Shown here in pieces: positions 41,961 to 51,181 of a stretch of 64,000 nucleotides of DNA (position 1 is the first letter of the stretch; every line of letters begins with the position of its first letter). The notes beneath the pieces were generated by a model that was not told where the DNA came from, searched no databases, and saw only the letters and a list, made by a program, of their open reading frames with translations. The position numbers were made by a program, and so were the translations under genes. Source of the DNA: Rhodospirillales bacterium (lineage in GTDB: Bacteria > Pseudomonadota > Alphaproteobacteria > Micavibrionales > Micavibrionaceae); assembly GCA_020638175.1 (NCBI GenBank), contig JACKJA010000002.1:1488001-1552000 (forward strand), read 5' to 3'.

Positions 41961-43082
41961 TTACTTTGCGCCGAAAGCCCGCTTGAATTTGCCGAACATC
42001 CCGTTGGATGATTTCCCGGACAAGATGTGTTCGACGTCTTCGGCTTTCTTACCCTCAAACGTCAAAACGGACGAAAGCGGTCGCCGCGGCGTGTAAACCG
42101 GTTTTCCGCCATAACCAAGCCGCAAGATAAACTGGGCGCGTCCCTGTCTGTCGAGAGCATCATGGAGCCGCAAACGCAACTCCGGCACCTCACACGGCTG
42201 GTTCAACGTCGACGCGGCCAGCCCGGCCTCCTCCGCCCGCAATAGAACGCGCATCAAGGCCATCCCGGCCATCAGGCGCGATTTGGTTCCGCCCGACATG
42301 CTGCCGACGACAGCAATCACCGGCGATCCCTCATCAAGCTGGTCGTCACGGGCGGCTTTATTGTGCTCCCCCTCAAATCGCCGCAACAGATGCGGCGAGA
42401 AAGACGACATAATCGCCGAATAACGGGCACTGTCGCTGGGGATACCATCGCCGCTACCTAAACGGCGCGGGTGAATCCAGTTCAAAAGCTCGCGGCGGAA
42501 ATGTTTGTCCCCGGTCTGGATATGGTCGGCTTCCGCAACCATGTGAACGATCTGGCCGCGCTCATGCGGCGCACAGATATGAAGCCACGCCCCGGCTTTT
42601 TCCGCTTCTTGCTCCAGAGCGCGCAAAAGCTCGTCGGGTACTTTCTTATCCGAAAACGAACCCCAGTTCATATGACGCTTGGCAATAACCTGAAAAAGCC
42701 CCTTGTCACTTTCTTCAACCGGAGTATCCAGCTTATGCCCCAGCGTTACAATCGCCATCAGGTCGTCATCGGTCGGATCGGGCAAAAGCTGGGTTGTTTG
42801 CTCATAGCCAAAAGCCCGGAGCGCCAGCTGTAAATTGGCCAGCGCCGACCCGCAGGCAATCTCAAGTCCCCGGTCATCCGGGTCCGTCACCGGCAACCCG
42901 TAACGCCGGTCGGCATACAAAAACAGCTTGTTGCCGCTGATCGAAAACAGCCACGGCTGCGTGTTATAAGTCGAAGGTGTCAACTGGGCATAGCGCGCAC
43001 AAAACGCCAGCTTTTCTGCTGCCGTTCCGTCTTGCGGGAAATCTTTTTCGGAAACTTTCCAAGCCGCCATATAATCAACCAT
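41961..43082 (-). CDS. Nitroreductase-fold (Acg-like) protein
   Basis: A 373-residue protein with two nitroreductase-like halves, as in the Acg/Rv3131-type group: ARYAQLTPSTYNTQPWLFSI near the start (FMN phosphate region) and ALMRVLLRAEEAGLAASTLNQP in the second half. The flavin and substrate are not evident from sequence, and some members bind no flavin productively. The ATG at 43082 has AGGG at 9 bases; one at 43091 is too close to it. A good promoter lies upstream. Confidence 0.75.
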   Translation of the reverse strand: MVDYMAAWKVSEKDFPQDGTAAEKLAFCARYAQLTPSTYNTQPWLFSISGNKLFLYADRRYGLPVTDPDDRGLEIACGSALANLQLALRAFGYEQTTQLLPDPTDDDLMAIVTLGHKLDTPVEESDKGLFQVIAKRHMNWGSFSDKKVPDELLRALEQEAEKAGAWLHICAPHERGQIVHMVAEADHIQTGDKHFRRELLNWIHPRRLGSGDGIPSDSARYSAIMSSFSPHLLRRFEGEHNKAARDDQLDEGSPVIAVVGSMSGGTKSRLMAGMALMRVLLRAEEAGLAASTLNQPCEVPELRLRLHDALDRQGRAQFILRLGYGGKPVYTPRRPLSSVLTFEGKKAEDVEHILSGKSSNGMFGKFKRAFGAK

Positions 43083-43125
43083 CGCCGCCATCCCTCATTT
43101 AAATTTATTTATATAAGCAGAAACC

Positions 43126-43154
43126 GTTATAGCGGGTTCTTTTTAGAAAAGCAA
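43126..43154 (-). promoter_or_regulatory. Promoter of the nitroreductase-like gene
   Basis: On the minus strand TTGCTT (43149-43154) and TATAAC (43126-43131) are 17 bp apart. A near-perfect 8-bp dyad (43119-43126 with 43133-43140) overlaps the -10 and could be an operator or the end of dnaE transcription. Confidence 0.55.
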
Positions 43155-43160
43155 AGCGGT

Positions 43161-46100
43161 TTACAGCTCCCGCACCTCTTTCACGCCCTCCTCGCGGATC
43201 AGGGCGTTGCGGGTATCGGGCGAAAAACCCCATCGCCCCGGCAAGGTCAGTTCCGCGATCAGCCCCGGCTTGGCTTCGGTGTAAATTTTAACTTGTACGC
43301 GCCCACCGCCGTCGGCCTCCAGAAGCTGCTTCATCATCCCCACCGGCCGCGGATCGGCCAGTGTAATCTGCACTTCCTTGACCTTCCCGGCCAGAGCCTC
43401 ATCCAGCGGCTGAATTGTCTGCACGGTATAGCGGAGCTGCTCCTCACGCTGCTCGACCACAGCCTTGAGCAATAGCCCTTCCCCCGGCTCCAGCATATCC
43501 TTGACCCGCGCCAGCGTTTCCGAAAACAGAGTCACTTCATAAACGCCGGTTGAATCGGAAAGCTGCAGAAAAGCGAATTTATTCCCTTTTGCCGAAACCT
43601 TAACCTGCTTTTTGAGCAAAACTCCCGCCATCTCGATCAGCGCACTGCTCCGGTGGGCCAACTTTTCTTCTACCCGCGCCATCGGCACAATGCCCATGCC
43701 TTCCAGTTGCCCGGCTTTCGTATCCAGCGGATGCGCCGACAGGTAAAATCCGACCGCGTCAAATTCCTTCTTGAGCCGCTCCAGCGGATCCCAGTCCCGC
43801 ACATCCGACAACGCCGGCATCGCCAGAGCTTCTCCCTCGGCATCACCGCCAAACAAACTGTTCTGGCCGCTCTCCCGTTCTTCGCGCTGGTTCTGGGCAT
43901 AGCGCAAAAGTGCTTCGGCATAATCATGGACCTGCGCCCGGTTAGAGTTCAGACACTCAAACGCCCCGGCACTGGCAAGCTGCTCCATCTGGCGCCGGTT
44001 GAGCGTCCCCGCATCCAGCCGGTTGGCAAAATCCTGTAAATCCTTGTAAGGACCGTTCTTGTCCCGCTCGGCAACAAGTACTTCCATCGCATGCTCGCCC
44101 ACCCCCTTGAGGGCCGCCAGCGCATAACGCACCGCCCCGTCTTCCACCTTGAACTCCGGCAGGGACCGGTTAACATCGGGCAGCAAAAGTGCAATGCCCG
44201 AACGATCCAGATCCTGCTTAAATACGGCCAGCTTGTCGGTATTCCCCAGATCCAGAGTCATCGAAGCCGCCATAAACTCAACTGGGTAGTTCGCCTTCAG
44301 CCAGCCCGTCCAGTACGCAATAACCGCATAGGCCGCCGCGTGTGATTTGTTAAACCCGTACCCGGCAAATTTGGCGATCTGGTCAAAAATCGCGTTCGCC
44401 TGCTCGGCGGGGATATCGTTGTGCTTGGCACAGCCCTTCACGAACATGTCGCGCTGGGCGTCCATCTCCTCCTTGATCTTTTTCCCCATCGCCCGCCGCA
44501 GGAGGTCAGCGCCGCCCAGCGTATAGCCGGCCAGAAGCTGCGCCGCCTGCATGACCTGCTCCTGATAGATCATGATCCCGTAGGTTTCTTCCAAAATCGG
44601 CTGCAGCTTCGGATGCATGTAATCCGGTTCTTCCTTGCCGTCCTTGATGTCAATATAGCGTGGAATATTGTCCATCGGACCAGGCCGGTACAAAGCGACG
44701 AGAGCGATAATATCTTCCAGCCGGTCCGGCTTCATCTTACGCAGGACATCGCGCATCCCGGCACTTTCCAGCTGGAACACCCCGACCGTCTGGCCGCTGG
44801 TCAAAAGCTCATAGGTTTTCTGGTCATCAAACGGGATTTCAAGGTGATCGATTTTCTTGCCATGAACTTGTTCAACCAGATCCAGCGCCTTTTTAATCAC
44901 CGTCATGGTTTTCAGGCCGAGAAAGTCGAATTTGACCAGACCGGATTGCTCCACGAATTTCATATTGAACTGTGTCACCGGCATGTCGGAACGCGGATCG
45001 CGATACAGCGCCAGCAGCTTGTGCAGCTCTCGGTCGCCAATCACCAGCCCCGCCGCGTGGGTCGATGCATGGCGGTAGAGTCCTTCAAGCTGCAAGGCAA
45101 TCGTAATCAGCTTATCAGTGGTCTCATCCCGCATCCGCTCGTTGGCCAGATCCGGCTCCTGTTCCAGAGCCTCAGCCAGTGAAATCGGGTTGGCCGGGTT
45201 TGCAGGGATCAGCTTGGCAATCCGGTCGACCTGCCCGTACGGCATTTGCAGCACCCGCCCGACATCACGCACCACGGCCCGCGCCTGCAATTTACCGAAC
45301 GTAATAATCTGCGCGACGTTATCGTGGCCATATTTATCCTGTACGTAATGAATGACCTCATCCCGGCGTGTCTGGCAAAAATCGACGTCGAAGTCCGGCA
45401 TCGACACCCGCTCCGGATTCAAAAACCGCTCGAACAGCAAACCGAACTCCAGCGGATCAAGGTCAGTAATCTGCAAGGCCCAGGCCACAACGGAACCGGC
45501 CCCCGACCCCCGGCCCGGTCCGACCGGAATATCATGCTCCTTCGACCATTTGATAAAATCCGAACAGATCAGAAAATAACCGGGAAACCCCATTCCCTCG
45601 ATCACGCCGAGTTCATAATTCAGCCGCTCAAAATAAGGGCTGGCGATTTCTTTCTTTTTCGCCTCGTCAGCGTCCTCAGGAAATACAAATCTCTCCAGCC
45701 GCCACTGCAGACCATCTTGTGCCTGCTTGCGCAATTCTTCCGCCTCGTTACGTCCCTCTCCCGTATCAAACGGCGGCAGCAACGGGTCAATCGGTTTCAA
45801 AAGATACGAACAGCGCTGCGCAATAATAACTGTATTATCAACAGCCTCCGGAACATCTTTAAACAAATCCCTCATCGCCAGAGCATTCTTAAAATAATGC
45901 TCTGGCGTCACCTTCCGACGATCAGATTCGGTGACATAGCGCCCTTCCGCGATACAAAGCAGCGCATCATGCGCTTCATGCATTTTCTTGGTCGGGAAAT
46001 AACAATCATTTGTCGCCACCAGCGGAATATCATGCTTATAGGCCAGATCAATCAGCGCACCTTCAATCCGGTCTTCCTCCGGCCAGCCATGACGTTGCAG

Positions 46101-46601
46101 CTCGATATAAAGCCGATCGCCAAATATTTTCTTGAGGCGCTTGAGCGCCGCTTCCGCTTCTTTTGTCTGGTTATGCAGAAGATACTGGTCGACAGGCCCC
46201 TTCAAACCGCCGCTCAGGCAAATCAGGCCCTCCGTATGCGCATCCAGTGTCTCCCAGTCGATATGCGGTTTTTCCGTCCCTTCGGTTTCAAGGAAAGACA
46301 CGCTGACAAGCTTGCAAAGATTGCGATACCCCTGCTCGCTCTGGACCAGCAACACCAGCTGATGCCCCTCCAGCCCCAAGGCAATCTGCGCCCCCAAAAC
46401 AGGCTGCACCCCGGCCTTGGCGGCGTAAGTGGCAAACTCCATCGCCCCGAACAGGTTGCCGGTATCGGTAATCGCCACAGCCGGCATATTGTATTTCTGA
46501 CAAAGCCCCAACAGGTCCTTGACCGTGATCGCGCCTTCCGCCAGAGAATAGGCAGAGTGCAGGTGTAGATGCACAAAATTGTCTTTCACAGAATCGGGCA
46601 T
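43161..46601 (-). CDS. dnaE: DNA polymerase III alpha subunit
   Basis: The replicative polymerase. The 1146-residue DnaE1-type protein has an N-terminal PHP domain (about 7-210; HLHLHSAYSLAEGAI), the polymerase palm with GPGRGSGAGSVVAWAL (361-376) and catalytic Asp403 and Asp405 in MPDFDVDF, a fingers region, helix-hairpin-helix motifs, and a C-terminal OB fold (about 1000-1080; FAFLQLSDSTGVYEVTLF). It is divergent from the glycosyltransferase and precedes no proofreading domain, as expected for DnaE1. Confidence 0.98.
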   Translation of the reverse strand: MPDSVKDNFVHLHLHSAYSLAEGAITVKDLLGLCQKYNMPAVAITDTGNLFGAMEFATYAAKAGVQPVLGAQIALGLEGHQLVLLVQSEQGYRNLCKLVSVSFLETEGTEKPHIDWETLDAHTEGLICLSGGLKGPVDQYLLHNQTKEAEAALKRLKKIFGDRLYIELQRHGWPEEDRIEGALIDLAYKHDIPLVATNDCYFPTKKMHEAHDALLCIAEGRYVTESDRRKVTPEHYFKNALAMRDLFKDVPEAVDNTVIIAQRCSYLLKPIDPLLPPFDTGEGRNEAEELRKQAQDGLQWRLERFVFPEDADEAKKKEIASPYFERLNYELGVIEGMGFPGYFLICSDFIKWSKEHDIPVGPGRGSGAGSVVAWALQITDLDPLEFGLLFERFLNPERVSMPDFDVDFCQTRRDEVIHYVQDKYGHDNVAQIITFGKLQARAVVRDVGRVLQMPYGQVDRIAKLIPANPANPISLAEALEQEPDLANERMRDETTDKLITIALQLEGLYRHASTHAAGLVIGDRELHKLLALYRDPRSDMPVTQFNMKFVEQSGLVKFDFLGLKTMTVIKKALDLVEQVHGKKIDHLEIPFDDQKTYELLTSGQTVGVFQLESAGMRDVLRKMKPDRLEDIIALVALYRPGPMDNIPRYIDIKDGKEEPDYMHPKLQPILEETYGIMIYQEQVMQAAQLLAGYTLGGADLLRRAMGKKIKEEMDAQRDMFVKGCAKHNDIPAEQANAIFDQIAKFAGYGFNKSHAAAYAVIAYWTGWLKANYPVEFMAASMTLDLGNTDKLAVFKQDLDRSGIALLLPDVNRSLPEFKVEDGAVRYALAALKGVGEHAMEVLVAERDKNGPYKDLQDFANRLDAGTLNRRQMEQLASAGAFECLNSNRAQVHDYAEALLRYAQNQREERESGQNSLFGGDAEGEALAMPALSDVRDWDPLERLKKEFDAVGFYLSAHPLDTKAGQLEGMGIVPMARVEEKLAHRSSALIEMAGVLLKKQVKVSAKGNKFAFLQLSDSTGVYEVTLFSETLARVKDMLEPGEGLLLKAVVEQREEQLRYTVQTIQPLDEALAGKVKEVQITLADPRPVGMMKQLLEADGGGRVQVKIYTEAKPGLIAELTLPGRWGFSPDTRNALIREEGVKEVREL

Positions 46602-46624
46602 AGTTTTAGTTTTAAGGATAGCGC

Positions 46625-46652
46625 TTGCTTTCCTCCAGTCTTTTTTTATAAC
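46625..46652 (+). promoter_or_regulatory. Promoter of the glycosyltransferase, predicted leaderless
   Basis: TTGCTT (46625-46630) and TATAAC (46647-46652) are 16 bp apart. The ATG at 46659 begins 7 bases after the -10, so transcription would start at the start codon. No Shine-Dalgarno is visible. Confidence 0.55.
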
Positions 46653-46658
46653 AATCCC

Positions 46659-47459
46659 ATGAGCAAAATCGATTTACCGCCCATTTTCGTCATCAATATG
46701 GCCAAAGACACCGACCGCAGGGACGGCATAAACGCCCGTGCACAAAATGTTGCTGTGGAATTGACCTTTATCGAGGCCATCAATGGCCGAGAAATGAGCG
46801 ATACGGATATCGCCGCCGTTTATGACAGCGCCAAACGCAAACGTTATTTTGGCCGCGATATGACCAAGGGAGAAATCGGCTGCCTGCTCTCTCACCGGAA
46901 TATCTTTGAAAAGATGGTGAAAGAGGACATCCCGCTGGCCGTCATCCTTGAAGACGACGTAATTTTCGAACCCGATTTTAAAGACGCGCTAACGGCTCTC
47001 GCACAATCGTCACGCAAATGGGATGTCATCCGCTTCCTCGGCAGTGAGAAAATCTACAAACGCGGCTGCCGTAAAATCGCGCCGCTCGGCAATACCCGCT
47101 ATCAATATGCCCGCCTGCCGACCGCCCCCGGCGGCGCCCACGGCTACCTGCTGACCCGGAATGCCGCTGAAATAATGCTGAAGCATATGCAGCGTAACTG
47201 GATCCCGATCGACACGCTACAGGGCCGCACATGGGAAACAGGATTAGAAACGCTGGTGCTCTACCCGGCCCCACTCTTTCCGGACCCCGCCGCCGCAACC
47301 ACGATTGGCAATGATGAGCGCTTTGATAAAACGGTCAAACTGACGGGCTTGCCGCGCCTGTTCTATCCCCTGACCCGTGCCTGGTACAAGCTGGAAGACA
47401 CCATCGGTAAGAAGAGAATCTATTGGGGCAGCTACCTTAGAGATAAAAAAACGGCCTAA
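46659..47459 (+). CDS. Glycosyltransferase family 25 (LPS biosynthesis type)
   Basis: A 266-residue protein of the GT25 family, usually adding galactose or similar sugars to LPS or capsule. It shows PPIFVINMAKDTDRR, KGEIGCLLSHRNIFEKM and the metal-binding AVILEDDVIFEPDF (Glu98-Asp100). No membrane segment. The frame is open 30 codons upstream, but the ATG at 46659 matches the family start and the promoter. It converges with lolD, overlapping by 4 bp. Sugar and acceptor are unknown. Confidence 0.87.
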   Translation: MSKIDLPPIFVINMAKDTDRRDGINARAQNVAVELTFIEAINGREMSDTDIAAVYDSAKRKRYFGRDMTKGEIGCLLSHRNIFEKMVKEDIPLAVILEDDVIFEPDFKDALTALAQSSRKWDVIRFLGSEKIYKRGCRKIAPLGNTRYQYARLPTAPGGAHGYLLTRNAAEIMLKHMQRNWIPIDTLQGRTWETGLETLVLYPAPLFPDPAAATTIGNDERFDKTVKLTGLPRLFYPLTRAWYKLEDTIGKKRIYWGSYLRDKKTA

Positions 47460-48133
47460 ATCTCGCGAACCTTGCCTTGACCGAGCTCAAGGACACGGTC
47501 CATTCGGTCGGCAAGGTCCATATTATGCGTGGCGATCAACGCCCCGATCCCGGTATTACGCACCAGCTCGATCAGGATATCGAACACCCCATCCGCCGTA
47601 TCCGGGTCGAGATTCCCGGTCGGCTCATCCGCCAGCAGTAATTTAGGCTCGTTGGCCAGCGCCCGCGCAATCGCCACACGCTGGCACTCTCCACCCGACA
47701 GTCGCGCCGGACGGTGCTCCAACCGGTGGGAAAGCCCCAAAGCCCCCAGTAATTGAGAACCGCGCTCTTTGGCATCTTTCTTTTTACGCCCGGCAATCAT
47801 CTGCGGCAGGATCACATTTTCCAGCGCCGTAAATTCGGGCTGCAAATAATGGAACTGGTACACAAAGCCCATAAAATCACGGCGCATGGCGGTGCGGGCG
47901 CTATCATTCATATGACTGGCATCCTGACCGCCGACAATAATTTTTCCGGCGCTCGGCGTATCCAGCAGCCCGATCTGCTGCAGCAAAGTCGATTTCCCCG
48001 CCCCGCTCGGCCCGACCAGCGCGACCATTTCACCCTTTTCGATCGCCATATCCAGTCCCTTCAGGACCGTCAGGCTTTCGCCGCCCTGATAGAACGTTTT
48101 TTCCAACCCCTGCACGTCCAGTAACTTACTCAT
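47456..48133 (-). CDS. lolD: Lipoprotein-releasing ABC transporter ATPase
   Basis: ATPase that drives release of outer-membrane lipoproteins from the inner membrane. The 225-residue protein has Walker A GPSGAGKS (41-48), the signature LSGGECQRVAIARAL and Walker B LLADEPTGNLD. It overlaps lolC by 8 bp. Confidence 0.96.
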   Translation of the reverse strand: MSKLLDVQGLEKTFYQGGESLTVLKGLDMAIEKGEMVALVGPSGAGKSTLLQQIGLLDTPSAGKIIVGGQDASHMNDSARTAMRRDFMGFVYQFHYLQPEFTALENVILPQMIAGRKKKDAKERGSQLLGALGLSHRLEHRPARLSGGECQRVAIARALANEPKLLLADEPTGNLDPDTADGVFDILIELVRNTGIGALIATHNMDLADRMDRVLELGQGKVREI

Positions 48134-49367
48134 AACGCAGCGCCTCCACAGGATCGAGCCGCGCCGCCCGCCACGCCGGATATAACGTCGCCAGAATAGA
48201 CAGCGTAAACGCCATCACGACGACCAAAGCCACTTCGTGCCATTCAATTTCCGCCGGCAATTGTGAGAGGAAATAAATCTCGGCCGAGAACAAGTCCACC
48301 CCGGTCAGCCCCTGCAACCATTGCCGGATGGCCTCGATATTCAGGGCAAAAGCAATCCCGGCCACAGCCCCGACAAAGGTCCCGGCAAAACCGATACTCG
48401 CCCCGGTCAGCATAAAGATTTTCATCATCGAGCGCCGCGGCGCCCCCATCGTTCGCATAATGGCAATATCGCGGCCCTTGTCCTTGACCAGCATAATCAT
48501 GGAGGAAATGATGTTGAACGCCGCCACGATAATAATCAGCGTCAGGATCAGGAACATGACATTGCGCTCAACCTGCAGCGCATTGAAAAAGCTGTTATTC
48601 ATATCCCGCCAGTCATAAACCCCGGCGCGCCCTTCAACGATCAGCGATATGCGCCGCCGCACATCTTCCAGCTTCATCGGGTCCTTGGTCATAATTTCCA
48701 AAGAGCTAACCGCTTCAGGCAACTGGAAAAATACCTGCGCGGCCTCCAGCGGCATAAAGACAAAACCGCTGTTATATTCATACATTCCGACATCGAAAAT
48801 CGCGCCAATCTGGTAACTACGCGACCGGGGCATCGTCCCGAAAGGCCCGGATTTCCCCTTGGGCGCAATCAGCGTCACCTTATCCCCCAGCGTCAAATGA
48901 TATTTATCGGCCATAACCTTGCCGATCGCCACGACATTACCGGTGAACGTGCTTTTGTCACCGACAATAATCCCGTCAGACAAGATCGGCTTGCGGGCAA
49001 AATCCTCCGGGGCAATCCCGCGCACCATCACACCATTCGCCGCGCCATGAACCGACAGCAAAGCCTGGGTTTCAATCACCGGCATCACAGATGTCACCCC
49101 GTCAACCTCGGCCAGTTTCATACTCAGGACGTTATAATCATAAAGCGGCCCGCTGCGCGTATAGACGTTCATATGCCCGTTCAGTCCCAAAATACGGCCA
49201 ACCAGCTCCGCCCGGAAACCGTTCATCACCGACATGACGATAATCAGTGTCGCCACGCCCAGCATGATGCCCATAAAAGAAAAACCGGCGATCACGGACA
49301 CAAAGCCTTCGGCTTTCCGCGCTCGCAGATACCGCCCGGCCACCATTCTTTCAAAAGGGGAAAACAT
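48126..49367 (-). CDS. lolC: Lipoprotein-releasing ABC transporter permease LolC/LolE
   Basis: Membrane partner of LolD. The 413-residue protein has four membrane segments (one near residue 20-45, three in the last 150 residues) around a large periplasmic domain, with FERMVAGRYLRARKAEGFVS at the N-terminus and RDIAIMRTMGAPRRSMMKIF before the third segment. Only one permease gene is present, as in most alphaproteobacteria, so it probably acts as a homodimer. An upstream GTG at 49379 is an alternative start. Confidence 0.95.
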   Translation of the reverse strand: MFSPFERMVAGRYLRARKAEGFVSVIAGFSFMGIMLGVATLIIVMSVMNGFRAELVGRILGLNGHMNVYTRSGPLYDYNVLSMKLAEVDGVTSVMPVIETQALLSVHGAANGVMVRGIAPEDFARKPILSDGIIVGDKSTFTGNVVAIGKVMADKYHLTLGDKVTLIAPKGKSGPFGTMPRSRSYQIGAIFDVGMYEYNSGFVFMPLEAAQVFFQLPEAVSSLEIMTKDPMKLEDVRRRISLIVEGRAGVYDWRDMNNSFFNALQVERNVMFLILTLIIIVAAFNIISSMIMLVKDKGRDIAIMRTMGAPRRSMMKIFMLTGASIGFAGTFVGAVAGIAFALNIEAIRQWLQGLTGVDLFSAEIYFLSQLPAEIEWHEVALVVVMAFTLSILATLYPAWRAARLDPVEALRYE

Positions 49368-49392
49368 ATGAACAATCACTCGTCAGGCAGGA

Positions 49393-49584
49393 TTAATGAC
49401 AGCCGCCGCCACAGCAAGACCCTTCGTCTTCATCTACGCACGCTTCTTTAGACTCGTCCTTGCAACAGCCGCCGTTATCACCGCAGCCACAACCTTTTTT
49501 CTCCAACAGCTTTTCCAGCAATTCATTTTGCTGCATCAGCAACTGGATGATTTCCTCGGCTTTGTTTTGCAAAGTATTTTCCAT
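49393..49584 (-). CDS. Cysteine-rich 63-residue protein
   Basis: Residues 1-30 form a charged helix with leucine heptads (IIQLLMQQNELLEKLLEKK), likely a coiled coil. Residues 31-63 hold eight cysteines (32, 34, 40, 41, 49, 57, 58, 62) and a final His among Gly, Asp and Glu, a pattern that suggests metal binding. No signal peptide. AAGGAG at 8 bases gives a strong ribosome-binding site. It lies between proS and lolC, 11 and 25 bp from them, so it is probably co-transcribed. No family is recognised. Confidence 0.75.
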   Translation of the reverse strand: MENTLQNKAEEIIQLLMQQNELLEKLLEKKGCGCGDNGGCCKDESKEACVDEDEGSCCGGGCH

Positions 49585-49595
49585 TCTATTTCTCC

Positions 49596-51074
49596 TTAAT
49601 AAGCTTTTCCGATATAAACTTTTTCACCCTTGTCCGCAAAGGGCATACAACGCGGGGTCAGGGAAAACTCCTTGGCAAGGGTTTCAAATGCGCCGCCCTG
49701 GATCAATTTAGTATCAATCCGGACAAAACCAATCTTCCCGGCACCAAAAAACGCCTTGATCTCGTCGAGCGACGATACGTCCTCAATATGATTATCACGG
49801 AAAGACCGCGCCCGGCCCAGCAATTCATCGTGAATAGCATCCAGCAAAACACCCACTTTGCCGGTAAACTCATCCAGACCGCAGGTTTCCTTGGACTCGC
49901 GGCCCAGATCACGGCGTACGTGCGTAACCTGCCCGGCTTCCATTTCACGCTGGCCAACCTCGACGCGCAGCGGCACGCCTTTTTTGATGGCTTCCCACAT
50001 CTTGTCGGGTGTCCGCATGTCGCGGTCATCCAGCTTGACACGAACACCTTGTGCTTTCAATTGCGCCGCCAGGTTTTGACAATACTCATGAATGGCCGTT
50101 ACATCGCTGTCATCGCGGGCGACGGGAATAATCACAACCTGATACGGGGCCACGCGCGGCGGCATAATCATCCCGTCGTCATCACCGTGCGTCATAATCA
50201 TTCCGCCGATCAGGCGCGTCGAAATACCCCATGACGTTGTGTAAGCAAATTGCTCCTGCCCTTCACGTCCCTGAAATTTGATACCGCAGGATTTGGAAAA
50301 ATTCTGTCCCAGATCATGCGACGTCCCGGCCTGCAGCGCTTTACCGTCCTGCATCATGCCCTCGATGGCAAACGTCGCATCGGCGCCGGGAAAACGTTCA
50401 TCCTCGGTTTTCTCCCCCGTCAACACCGGCAAAGCCAGATACTCTTCAGCAAACACCCGGTAAACTTCCAGCATCTTCAGCGCATCTTCGCGCGCCTCTT
50501 CCGCCGTTTCAAAGGCGTTATGCCCTTCCTGCCAGAGAAATTCAGATGTCCGCAGGAACATCCGCGTCCGCATTTCCCAGCGCACGACGTTCGCCCACTG
50601 GTTCAGCTTGAGCGGCAGATCACGGTAAGACTGCACCCAGCGCGCCATGGCATCACCGATAATCGTCTCGGACGTTGGACGCACGATCAACGGTTCGTCC
50701 AGCTCCGCTCCTGGCGCAGGCCGCAAACCGCTGCCATCCGGATTGGCTTCCAGCCGGTGATGCGTCACAACTGCGCATTCCTTGGCAAAACCTTCGACAT
50801 GCTCGGCCTCACGGCTCAGGAAACTCAGCGGAATAAACAGGGGAAAATAGGCGTTCTCCACCCCGGCATCCTTAATCATGCCATCAAAAATACGCTGCAT
50901 ATTTTCCCACACGGCATAGCCATAGGGTTTGATAATCATGCAGCCGCGCACCGGCGAATTTTCCGCCATATCGGCCGCCTTGATGACCTGCTGGTACCAT
51001 TCAGGAAAATTTTCTTCCCGCGTCGGCGTAATTGCTGTCCGTGTATTCTTTTTTTGTTGTGCCTGTGCGTTCAT
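49596..51074 (-). CDS. proS: Prolyl-tRNA synthetase, archaeal/eukaryotic type
   Basis: Charges tRNA with proline. The 492-residue protein is the type with a C-terminal domain ending in Tyr (IGKAY) and no bacterial editing insertion. Marks are VRGCMIIKPYGYAVWENMQ (partial), NAYFPLFIPLSFL, EHVEGFAKECAVVTH, VRPTSETIIGDAM, TRMFLRTSEFLWQEGH and the AGTSHDLGQNF motif. The zinc-site cysteines of the C-terminal domain are mostly gone; only RCMPF remains. Alphaproteobacteria usually carry a short bacterial ProS at this locus, so an in-place replacement is likely. Confidence 0.96.
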   Translation of the reverse strand: MNAQAQQKKNTRTAITPTREENFPEWYQQVIKAADMAENSPVRGCMIIKPYGYAVWENMQRIFDGMIKDAGVENAYFPLFIPLSFLSREAEHVEGFAKECAVVTHHRLEANPDGSGLRPAPGAELDEPLIVRPTSETIIGDAMARWVQSYRDLPLKLNQWANVVRWEMRTRMFLRTSEFLWQEGHNAFETAEEAREDALKMLEVYRVFAEEYLALPVLTGEKTEDERFPGADATFAIEGMMQDGKALQAGTSHDLGQNFSKSCGIKFQGREGQEQFAYTTSWGISTRLIGGMIMTHGDDDGMIMPPRVAPYQVVIIPVARDDSDVTAIHEYCQNLAAQLKAQGVRVKLDDRDMRTPDKMWEAIKKGVPLRVEVGQREMEAGQVTHVRRDLGRESKETCGLDEFTGKVGVLLDAIHDELLGRARSFRDNHIEDVSSLDEIKAFFGAGKIGFVRIDTKLIQGGAFETLAKEFSLTPRCMPFADKGEKVYIGKAY

Positions 51075-51097
51075 GTTCTAATTATATCCTACTCTTT

Positions 51098-51164
51098 GTC
51101 ATTCTGAGCGAAGCGAAGAATCTTTTACTGACGACTTTAGATCCTTCGCTACGCTCAGGATGAC
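51098..51164. repeat. Dispersed hairpin repeat, best copy
   Basis: A 26-base left arm (51098-51123, core TGAGCGAAGCGAAGAATCT) and a 26-base right arm (51139-51164, core CCTTCGCTACGCTCAGGA) pair at 23 of 26 positions around a 15-base loop. Diverged copies lie at 21661-21743 and 18321-18387. Similar intergenic hairpins are widespread in bacteria. It sits between the secreted unknown and proS. Confidence 0.7.
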
Positions 51165-51181
51165 AGTTCTAAAATCAAAAC

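Noticed and set aside
45246..46568. Plus-strand open frame of 440 codons opposite dnaE
   Set aside because: Its composition is that of reverse-complement coding DNA in a GC-rich genome, and DnaE on the other strand is certain.
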